Shown here piece after piece: positions 54,158-64,000 of a DNA stretch of 64,000 nt. How positions within the stretch are numbered: position 1 is the stretch's first letter; each line of letters begins with the position of its first letter. Below the pieces are notes generated by a model, which saw only the letters and a program-made list of their open reading frames with translations, had not been told where the DNA came from and ran no database searches. The DNA lies in contig WPIO01000004.1 in NCBI GenBank assembly GCA_009760855.2, positions 6,473,501-6,537,500 on the forward strand. Reading direction: 5' to 3'. This DNA is from Cristatella mucedo (Eukaryota; Bryozoa; Phylactolaemata; Cristatellidae). The translations under genes and the position numbers were made by a program.

Positions 54158-54602
54158 AATCTTTTTTTATTCGGAGTCCATTTTCACAAAGATACTTCAC
54201 GGTCACGGTCGTTACAGACCACTTGTATGTGGTAGCTCACCTCCTACAACATTCAAACTCTGGGGCGTCCTGCCAGACCTGGAGACTTAAGGTCAGCTCC
54301 TTAACAATCGCGAAGACCTCGCCTACATTGAGGAGATTGAGATACTTGAACAGACCAGCTGCAGCTGCCGTGGCATCAAGCTTTACCCATGGCATTTACT
54401 CCCAGTGCAATATGTTCAGCGATTGCTGGCAAGTGCTGGAGAAGAGAGGCGTCCATTTTTTTGGTGTTCCTGTCAGGATGTACCAGCATGTGTTGTCTCG
54501 ACGTTGACCACGTGGCAGATTCGACTAGCATTCTGTCACAGCCTCAAACTAGTCATACCCATATTATTCCGAGTTGGAACTAGCGGCCTGGTTGCGAAAT
54601 GA
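54158..54602 (+). pseudogene. Mirror of the 147-codon frame, with a premature stop
   Basis: Same frame as 18,816-19,259 but with an in-frame TAA at 54,288-54,290 following GVLPDLET. The downstream part (CNMFSDCW in another frame; QYVQRLLASAGEE in this one) is otherwise conserved. Confidence 0.5.
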
Positions 54603-54663
54603 GTGCATCCTCGCTTAGCTGGCAATGAGTAAGAAGTAAACGCTGGCTGATACTCTCAAACGG

Positions 54664-54803
54664 CTCACTGATATGGTGGCTGAAGAGCCCTTGCACTTTT
54701 ATCACCTTTATCTGAGCACTTTAAGGGGGCATGCAACGGAGCACTGTCTACCGAGGAGGGGCTCGAACCCTCCACCATGGTCGCAAAATGCTAGGGCCTC
54801 ACT
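54664..54803 (-). mobile_element. SINE1, mirror of copy b
   Basis: Carries GCTAGGGCCTCAC where the left arm has the complement of GTGAGGCGCTAGC. Confidence 0.65.
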
Positions 54804-55150
54804 CCACGTGTCTAAGTGCGACGTAATCACAGCCTGCCCAGCACAAGCTGCTTGCTCTGCCTCTCTGCTGGGGCTGCCACTCTGGCTTGCAGCTACTCAG
54901 CTACAAGCTCAGCTCCTTTTGCTTAAAGAGCAGTCCAAGATGAAACCGTCTCTCGACGAAGAAGCAAATAATCTCGTACCCGACGATATGCCCGGCTGGG
55001 TGCAGAAAGTAATCTAAAGCAATCGATTTTCATGCTTAACAGTGGCAGCTTTGCAGAGTAGCAGCTCCAGAACCTGCTACCCGTCCAACTGCAACGAGGG
55101 CAGCTTTAGCCCGCCCAGTCACGGTTCTTTAGCATTTATTGTGATCCTGA

Positions 55151-55181
<31 letters not shown>

Positions 55182-56299
55182 GCCGACCAACTTCTTCAAG
55201 GAAGCTGCCATGTTTAACGACAGAATAACAAGTTGCCACAAATCACTGACGTGATCTCACACATTACTGCTTGTTTGTTTAATGTCACTGAGTCCCACTA
55301 CCAGCACCCTCGTCCCAGACTCAGACAATTCATGCCCATATTATTCAGAGTTGGAACTAGCAGCCTGGTTGCAAGATGAGTGCATCCTCGCTTAGCTGGC
55401 AAATGCTTGATCACTGATATGGTGGCTGAAGAGCCCTTGCACTTTTATCACCTTTATCTGAGCACTTTAAGGGGGCATGCAACGGAGCACTGTCTACTGA
55501 GGAGGGGCTCGAACCCTCCACCATGGTCGCAACATGCTAGGGCCTCACTCCATGGCTGACGCGCATACGTCTTGTGCAACGGGCAAAAAGACTGCCGGAT
55601 GAAATGAAGTACTCGCTAAGGTATCACAGACTGATTTGGGACCTGAAGTGTCTGATCTTATGCCGCCACCTGCAAGTAGCTGTGCTGGCCAGTAAGGTTC
55701 TTCTGCTGCCATTTATATGCAACCCTGGGGTCTATCTCCTAATTACCTCCTTCTTCTTCTTCTCCTCCTTCTTATGCTTCTTTATTATAGCCGCGACTTG
55801 GTGCAGCACTACCGCTCAATTGTTTCAGCGAATTACTGGAAGTTTACCAAAACCTGTCAGGAGGAACGTCTTTTGGATTTCTCTTTGGGGTCGGTCCAAA
55901 GGAAGATGAATTAGTTTGACCCATCAGCCACTCTCTTCTCACAGCCGTGGCCTCTACCACTGTGGTTGTGCAAGAAGAGGCTGCTTCCTCTGCACCGTCT
56001 AGACACCTCAGCCTGCACAAGGGGAGCACTTCAGCAGCAGCTCCTCCATTCTTCACTCATTCGCCTTAAGCTAGCCCGTTTTAAAACAAACTCATCAGAG
56101 CAGTATAGAAAAAACCTCGACGGCTGGCGCCCAGTGCAGGCGCTTATGCGAAGCTTCAGACCTACGTTCAATATTTATGCACACATTTTAGACAATTTAT
56201 TTACTTAAAAAACAAAGCACCAACTTTTAAAGGCAAGGCCGTAGCAGCTTTACTCCTGCAGACCCTGCAGGCTATTGTATTTGCTGTCTTGACTTGGAG
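54804..56299. other. Mirror of 17,100-18,610 (excluding SINE1), unidentified frames
   Basis: Includes the frames 55,042-55,254, 55,574-55,909 and 55,966-56,208, with a CTG tract at about 55,150-55,185 and a CTT-rich microsatellite at about 55,745-55,775. No identified protein. Confidence 0.3.
55414..55550 (-). mobile_element. SINE1, mirror of copy a
   Basis: Also carries GCTAGGGCCTCAC, the same arm-specific variant as the neighbouring copy, while keeping its own CAACATG versus CAAAATG difference. Confidence 0.65.
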
Positions 56300-57930
56300 A
56301 CTAACTCAGCACAGTCAGAATTAAGGTAGTATTGCTCATCACGAAAAGCAATGTACCCAAGTTCTCTCAATGAGATGTCGTTTGACTTAGGCTTAAAATT
56401 TTTAGGTTAGATACAGAGGTCCTTGTGAAAATATTACTATTTTCGGTCAAAGGTTCTTGAAAAGACATTAGCTAAGCAGCTAGCATCACACATTGAAAAA
56501 AAAATAAAACTTATGTCACATTTCGATCGAGGTTCAGTCAACAGCACTACTATGAAAAGGCTCTCGTTGGTGTAACCAATGGAATCCTACATACCACCGA
56601 TGAAAGTAATATCGCCGTCTTAGTGTAGCTAGACTCTCATATGCCTTTGACTCTACTTATCACGATATGTTTCTTGAGCTCTTGAAAACGAAGATAATTT
56701 TGGCACGCAAGGCACTGACTTGATTGAAATCGTACTTTTCCGACCACTTTCATTCTGTGTCCTGTGAAAGGCAGGTAATATCTACCAGACCAGTCACCTA
56801 TGGATTCCCAAAAGGGTCTACGTTTCGTTCAACCTCTGGGAAACTGATTCAGGCTAATTGAATAGGTTGTCACGTTTGTGCCGACGATACTCAGCTCTAT
56901 GTGTCACTTAAATCATTAGAACATGCTGCAGCAACTCATAAACGTCATGTTTGCCATACAGACATGCATTCTTTGATGTCGGCAGGTGTCCTTAAACTAA
57001 ACAACTATATGACTGAATTGCTACTCACTTTTCACCCAAGAGTGTGGCTGGACTAGTAGGCTGTGGTCTTATAATTAGTGAAGCTGTTATGAAACCATCA
57101 CCCTGCATTCGCAGTAATTAGGGTGTGGTCTACGGCAGCCGCCTAAATGTGTAAAGCTTCATTACGAGTACTTCATCGGCAGCTAGCCATGAAGTCTGAT
57201 CTCAATCTAAGATGACAAATTGTCCGCAACTGTAACTTGCAATAGATTTCCCTGGCTTATTCCTTATGTATGGCTAGGTTATCCTAATGACCCTTCAGCT
57301 GGCCTACCGAAAAAAGCCATAGAAAACCACAGCCGGCGATTAACATGGCCGCAAGGTTAGTTTCGAAATCCCCGAGTTTAGACCAGTTGTCTCCTGGCTG
57401 TAAGAGCATGAATGCAAGGCAGTTAATCGACAGATACAGAGCCAAGGTCTTTCACTTATCCACAAAGCCCTCTGCGGCTTCGCTCCTTCATATCTAGTTG
57501 CAATGCTGCACCAGTTTCAGCTTCCTCGTGCCCTCAGGTCGTGGAACTACAATACATTCGCTGTTCTTTTTGTCAGCCTAATGACCGTTGGCCGCAGAAG
57601 CATTTGCTCTGCAAATCCAAGACTGTGGAACTCACTTCCACGATTCTTAGGCAGTGACCAATAATCTGCTGCTGCCGATTTTGGCACATCGTTTGCAGCC
57701 GTCCTGATCTGCTTAATACACGTAATCACTACCTCAACTACTCTCCTGTCTCAGCTATACTTCCCACTTGCTCTTGCTGCGTAAGATGGAGTCGGATCGG
57801 TTCCGAATTCATACTGAAAGCTGCTTGAGCTATGAGTGTACTATACTAAACTCTCCTGAGCAGCTATTACATAGTCTTTGTGGCTTTGTGTATTTTCAGA
57901 CGGAGATGCATTAAATAATGATTTATTGAC
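56300..57930 (+). mobile_element. LINE-b, mirror of 15,470-17,100
   Basis: RT with CADDTQLYVSL at 56,877-56,909, motif B-like FPKGSTF just upstream, and the C-terminal APSYL block near 57,485. Stops are shared with the left copy, so it was already dead before duplication. Confidence 0.78.
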
Positions 57931-58067
57931 TTCCTCACACCACTGTCTCAGCTGCAAACATTGACTAGCACAGTATAGTTGTTGGTATAGCAAAGTGCTG
58001 GCCATGTGGTCTGTGGTCGAAGCACGACGAAGCTTGATGAGACTATGTTGACTGGCGGCCTACCTGT

Positions 58068-58315
58068 CTGTTTTGCCGACATATGTATCTCCGTCTGTAA
58101 CTCCACAAAGTCATAAAGACGTTTTGTGTAGCTCACTCACTGCCTAGGCGGCTTTCGTTTAGCATTCGGTAGCCGAAAGTCTTCGTCTCACGCAAAAAAG
58201 AGAAAGTGTGAGGCATAGCAGAGTCAGGAGAGCAATTGAGGTTGTGAGTAGCATGGAAGTAGCAGATCAGGACCGCTGAAAAAGATGTGCCATAGTCAGC
58301 AGCAGGAGAGTTTTC
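58068..58315 (-). mobile_element. LINE-b tail, mirror of 15,065-15,312
   Basis: Tail-to-tail with the LINE-b at 56,300-57,930, as in the left arm. Confidence 0.7.
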
Positions 58316-60302
58316 TATGCAGTGATGCTCGAACCGACCGAGCGCCGTGCTTGCAAGTGCTTCAGCATTGCCGAGCCGTTCTACCGATGGCAAGTCTCCT
58401 CGTGGAGGCACTGCCGACCGGCACTGGGAACTGGTAATCGAAGGGCAGATGTGCCAATGCATACAGCTACTGTCTCAGCACTAGCTCTGTAAGCCGAGTC
58501 GTTTTTGTACTCACTTAAGGCTCGCCACCTACTTAACGGTGGAACCTAACTGAGATGAACCTCCATTCCCGTAGACGAGATTCAATTTGCAACTTCGTTT
58601 CTTCGTTCGCAGGCCATACCGCACGTGAAAGAAATGCACAGCGAAATACGCAAGATCGCATTTTAGTTAAAGTGATGCAGGATCGCCAATATGTGATACA
58701 GCAAATCTTTTTAACTAAGAGCAGTGAGTCCATTTTACTGCCATTGTATTTTCCTGGCATCTTTTGCCATTTCATAATCACATCTCGATCATTCAAACGC
58801 TGGAACTCAAATTGACCTATTGCAGAGCCTCGTACATTTTTTATCGCACATGTTTAGTAGGTTATTATCGCAGATAGGCTAGCATACACTTCGCCATGGT
58901 TTTACCGTCACTTCGCTGCAATGTTCTTGTTCAAAAACCATTGAAAATCTTACATTTCTGTCTGATGAGGCGGTTAAGTTAAAGATAGTGACCCTAAATT
59001 GTGGATGAAATACGTTCTCTTTCTCTTCCTGTTCGAGGGATACCCGAATTAAAGAAGGAAGCAGTAAAACATAGGCACTACCTATATTAAAGCTATCGAT
59101 TCCAATATATACTTCGCCTTTCCGAGGTTATAATCATCACTGACAGTATATGGCATTATCCATAAGCAGGTGAAACAAAGGCCCAAATCATGTAACTCAC
59201 AGTCACTAAGATGGGTTTTAAACTATTAGCCAGACAGTTTACGGCTTCATAAAACATTTGGAAATTTGTTTAAGCCTTCCACTTGATCTAGTCGACTAAA
59301 CGCGACGAAGCTGTCGAATAGACTATTCTAGGTTACGGATTTGAACGTAATAAGTTAAAATGTGAGGTCTTTTCATCGCTACCATGTTCTACAGCAATTG
59401 ATGTGATTGCATGTATTTTTGCCGAAACTAAACTTTGTGAACGGGTCTTCTAGGCTCCTGGCTGTGCCAACATTCATCGGATGTAATTAGCAAAGGACTA
59501 ACGCCTCTACTGGGACTTTATGTGTGATAGAGACGTTAGTTAAGGTGTCAGTTGTTACCGAACCGAAATTTACGAGCAGCATGGTACCTCGTCGGCAGTG
59601 TAAAACAATAATAATAGCAATAGTACAGTTGTGTAGAAGCCTCAGTGAACTTGACCATTTTAAAGGCACTGAGCATAAACTGTAGGTTAAGCATAGTAAA
59701 TCGTGTTCATGAAGGATTCAGGACATTTAGATAACCAGCTTGCCATTCTAGAAAAAAGATAAAACATTCTTGCACATAGCCTTCAGTGATGAAAGCAGAC
59801 TACCAAGTTTAAAGACAATGGTCAAAATGTGTGCATTTATAAAATACTAACCCACGCTAAACCCACAATGAACTGGAAAACTGGTGGGCAAGCTATACCT
59901 GGAAAATTATTTCAATTTGGCTTTGAATGATTGTGCTTAGGTCAAATTATGGAATTTACGAGGCACGTAGAGGGACTTTCATGAATGGTAATTGAATGTC
60001 ATGAACGTATATCTAAACTAGCTGCAAAATTGAATCCTGAGTTATCCAGGGTGACGAAAGTCACATCAACTGCAACTACCTTCCAATTGATTTTTCGAAA
60101 GAGCTTTAGAGTCTTCGTAGTATTCATTGTCAATGGTTTTTGGGCTTTTAAAATCTCAGCCGAGAATTGCTAATCAATATGGGTGGCAGCGGCGAGATTA
60201 GCAGTGACAAGCACCAGCTCGTGCCAGTAAAGTCAGCTGACTAGTCATGTGCTCAATTCATTTAACGTGACGGCAAAGTATAGCAACCAACCTGTAGAAA
60301 GA
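58316..60302. other. Mirror of 13,090-15,060, no recognised feature
   Basis: Same unassigned short frames as the left arm. Confidence 0.4.
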
Positions 60303-60423
60303 TTCAACTGCAGCCAATATAAAGCTCATATAAAGAGATATAGTTCTCTGCAGGCACTTCATCAAATGTATTCATGCTCTAATTATAATTATGTTTATTA
60401 TTATTATTGCTCTAATTATTGTT
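60303..60423 (+). mobile_element. L2 tail fragment, mirror of 12,960-13,080
   Basis: AGAGATATAGTTCTCTGCAG hairpin remnant followed by an ATT-rich tail. Confidence 0.65.
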
Positions 60424-60792
60424 ATGTTTTTCTTCCAGAGGCTTCTTCCAGAGTTCAACTCTGCTTTGACTGAGGTAGTGTACGCATGCCTAGAAGATAG
60501 GTGTCAGAATACTGCAGTGTGATTCAAAATAAGCGATATGATCATGCTAATCCTATGACCAGCCTTGTTATTGCCAGCAGCACACTTGCATGCCATTCGG
60601 ATTCGTTAAGTGCAGAAATATGGCGGTTGGTGACTGGAACCACAGGCTGAGGGCGAGTGGCGCTATATTTTAATGTCCTGGGATTTTAGTCATTGACGTT
60701 GACAGCTAAGCCTCAATTATGAACAATAAGGGTGGCTGCCTATGAAATAATAAAAACAAATAATAATTATACATACGTATGGCATCATGAGA

Positions 60793-60973
60793 GACCTGAA
60801 TCTCGTTAAAGGCGCTTCGCAGGAAAAATTGTGATGCCATGCCTTTCCTTGTAGTGGTGTAGGTCTGATTGGTATTCTGTAGCCCGAGAATTGACGGACC
60901 TAAAAATCAAGGAAGAAATCTTAAAGTCAATGTACTGCTTAAGCTGCTCATAACCGCAATAAGGCGAGACGGA
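60793..60973 (-). pseudogene. L2 RT fragment, mirror of 12,410-12,590
   Basis: The enclosing frame 60,806-61,144 differs from the left copy by a single residue (Q to K). Confidence 0.7.
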
Positions 60974-61614
60974 TTGCCTGAGCGATGTGTACGTTTCAAA
61001 CGAGATTGTTGATTTAGTTTTGTAATGGCTAATATATACAGCAATTCGTGTGCCACACAGCAGTCTCTCTCTTGGTGCAATTGTCTGCTGGTCGGTGAGT
61101 CCTAGCTCTGAGAGTGAGCTGATGTCAGAATATAAACGAGTCACTTAGAATTCACCTGTCGTGTCAGCCTCAATATTTAGCGGCGTTCGTGTTTTTCTGC
61201 TGCCATGTAGATGCATTTTGCCTGGAATATTGAGCTCTATGTACTTCATGTTAGCGTTATGCAGCTATCATCCTGGTAATAGTCGCGAGGTCAAAATTTG
61301 GTGTGTTACTATACAGGGATGAATTTTATATTTTTTCTTGTGCTTTGCATTCAGCTCTGTCTTCAGCAATGGCTGGCTGTGGGACGACAGCCACTACGGT
61401 GATTCGCAACGAATAATGAATAGGTTACAAGTTAGCTGATGCTTAAAAGCAGTCGGAATTGACGAGAGACTTGGTACGGGTGGGGAGTGGATATTGATAT
61501 GTTTGAGTGAAAAATAAAGCAGTCACTTTTCCCTCAGGAACAGTACTTTGGCCTTTGTTCACGGTTTCATCAGCTCAGCATGTGCAGTCGAAAATACATA
61601 ATGCAGTTTCTTTA

Positions 61615-61690
61615 GCAGCAAATTTAGATCGCTTACAAAGAGATTGAGTTCTTCGAAGGTACTTGATCGAGGCTGGTATTATTATTCTTA
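61615..61690 (+). mobile_element. L2 tail fragment, mirror of 11,690-11,765
   Basis: AGAGATTGAGTTCTTCGAAG hairpin remnant, then a TTATTATTC tail. Confidence 0.65.
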
Positions 61691-61908
61691 TTATAAATTT
61701 GGTTTCGGTGGTCCCAAATAGTTCGAAAGTTTCACTTGACAGCAGCTCGTGAATTGAGAATTTACCAAGTTGACCGTTGTGCCTAGCTAGGTAAGACCCC
61801 CAATTTTTAAGTTTGAAGCTAACTATAAGCCTGCAGCTAGACACCTAGGAGTTCATGAGAAGCTACGTGATCTAAGGCAGGGTTTCTATTAAGTTGGAAT
61901 GCTTAGTT

Positions 61909-62469
61909 ATACAGACCAGTTGTGCAAATCCTTCCGGGAATGTTGGGCCGTGAATGGGCCCGGGGCCTAACCTAAGGCCCCTTATTACAGCTTTAGCAGT
62001 CGGGCGGACCGATGGAAAGAGTTGGTGCTGATATACCTGTCTCTTTCAATACAGGTATTTATGCTAAAGCGTTGAGCTATCTCTTAATGCCACGCATACT
62101 CTCAAGCACTTTACCTTGTAGCCTGAACCCAGCTGGCTTCTTCACGAAAGGTCACTACCATTGCCAACGTTACATGCGATTTCCTTTGTCGTTTTGGCAA
62201 TCTGATCGGGGCAGCCATATTGAGTCAGCTTTGCTTTCCGAGTGCTGCAAGCTGTTTGGTATCCATGAAAAAGTAGTTTCCACCTGAACCCATAATAGAA
62301 TGCTATGATAAAGCACTGCCGGCCCAGGATATTGCAGAATGCTGTAGCGAAAAAGTGAATGATGGGGACCTGTTTTTCTGCTGTGGCAGACGGCATATCG
62401 GATAGCAGAACACATATGTACAGATTCAGGGTTACACGCAAAATGGTCCAGAAAATTAGTTCAACAAGT
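61909..62469 (+). pseudogene. Ty3/Gypsy-type integrase relic, mirror copy
   Basis: Frame 62,012-62,287 is identical in translation to 11,092-11,367. It has the same D-bearing MERVGADI and QSDRGSHIES blocks, and the same stop after the second-aspartate block. The defects are shared, so they predate the duplication. Confidence 0.75.
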
Positions 62470-62474
62470 CCCAT

Positions 62475-63640
62475 TCGATGCTGAGATTATTAGAGTTGTC
62501 ATCTGGAGATATGTTGCTTTCAGCTTACATCTGGGTTAGACGTCATTTGCATAGTTGTTATTTTTTTAAAGCAGAAGTCATCGGAATTGCTGATGCCATA
62601 TCCTAAGCAAATATTTCATTATCAATTGAATTTGTAAATATTTTCTTGACATCTCCCTTCCGATAAAGAGATAGTACCTCAGAGCTGGGTTTGTGCAGAA
62701 AGTCTTTATTTGACTCGCATAAAATACTGGACAGTATCTCAACTTTTTGGGCTTTGAAAAGCCTTATTTCAAGACACATGTATCATCCTAACGGATACTT
62801 GCCATCGGGTTCCGAGTTCTAGAGTCGGATATTATTTTGATCGGTGTTTGTCGTTCTAGCCTAAAGTTGCGAAACTTCTTGAGGTACAGACAAGAAGAAA
62901 TACCGAATGGAGCTGGTCAGGCTTGCTTTCAGATTTATGAGTGATATTTGGTAAGGCCTAAACATTCTCTCCTGATGACAGCTCAAGGTGTTGCTTTCAG
63001 GTGTGACTACCTGTCTGGCCTACAGGGCAATGACGAATATACAGTCAGTGATTTGTTTGGTTGCCATGAAATCGCAGCAGCTATAATCAGGCAAACTAGT
63101 TAGCCAGCTGTCGGATTTAGCACTAAAAAAGCGATAAGCATGGTTATGACTTTAGCCGGTTTCTATGGTCGGCCAGATTTTCGGCTGGGATTAATATGAG
63201 CCCGTTTGAATCCTTTGAGTGGGTTTCTTACTTCGCAAGTTTTGGAACGGTAGAGTTAAGATAGAGCCTGGTGCCAGCGGCTTGCCTATCCTTGTTGTTA
63301 TCGATGTTGAGGAATCCTTGTTTCGTCCGCACTTAGATGCTTAAGTTATGTTTAGAATAAGATTTTCGCAATATATATTTTTTATTGTTATAAATAGTGA
63401 CTACGGTATCCTTCGATCGACACTCGCAATATCAAGTGTTAATTTTTAGTGTTTCGAGTTTTTTGTGGATTTTGTTGTAATTTGGGGATAGTTAGTTCAC
63501 TTACGTTTGCTCCATTAGTTCTAGTCTAAAAACACCCTGCTTGTTAAACATGCCTATCCGCTACGTCTTGAGAATAAAATGTTGGGTATGCATTCAGGAA
63601 GAAGTCATGTGTTCCTAGGCTTGTCTCTGCTGAATATATA
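62475..63640. other. Mirror of 9,711-10,904, no recognised feature
   Basis: AT-rich, no assignable frame. Confidence 0.4.
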
Positions 63641-63645
63641 TGTAC

Positions 63646-64000
<355 letters not shown>

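Overview
The window looks like a piece of an AT-rich invertebrate metazoan chromosome. There is no operon structure, bacterial gene density, tRNA gene or rRNA gene. Instead there are dispersed non-LTR retrotransposons, tRNA-derived SINEs, microsatellites and at least one intron-split host domain (F5/8 type C, i.e. discoidin). The species cannot be named from the sequence.

The dominant architecture is a very large inverted duplication. A left arm (9,452 to 25,322) reappears, reverse-complemented, as the right arm (47,901 to at least the window end at 64,000). The two enclose a 22.6 kb unique spacer. Mirrored landmarks have coordinate sums of 73,379 to 73,420 between 10.9 and 24.8 kb, so the arms are nearly collinear, and sampled reading frames differ at only 0 to about 2 residues per 100. 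The inner edge cuts through an L2-type retrotransposon that is long in the left copy (24,803-28,050) but truncated at 47,901 in the right. This suggests the left arm is the source and the right arm the inverted copy, unless the structure is an assembly artefact.

Region by region: 65-3,695 is the best-preserved L2/CR1-group LINE (minus strand, endonuclease plus reverse transcriptase), broken mainly at A/T homopolymers. Two further decayed L2 copies follow (4,261-6,262 minus; 6,275-9,672 plus), the second carrying a tRNA-SINE with an L2-like 3' end. The left arm holds a Ty3/Gypsy integrase relic, a second LINE family (LINE-b), two direct-repeat copies of SINE1, several SINE2 copies (one split by an L2), and open but unidentified frames around 17.2-22.3 kb and 23.6-24.3 kb. 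The spacer holds the rest of the third L2 copy, two unidentified candidate exons on the minus strand (28.5-29.2 kb), two well-formed exons of a discoidin domain (31.0-31.4 kb), more L2 and LINE-b fragments, GA microsatellites and a GC-richer stretch at 44.7-45.4 kb. The right arm repeats the left arm in mirror order.

Functionally this is a repeat-dominated region. The L2 family probably supplied the machinery for at least one SINE, since they share the 3' hairpin sequence. L2 copies lie at the inner edge of the inverted duplication and at the outermost visible position. The only clear host protein sequence is the discoidin-domain fragment.
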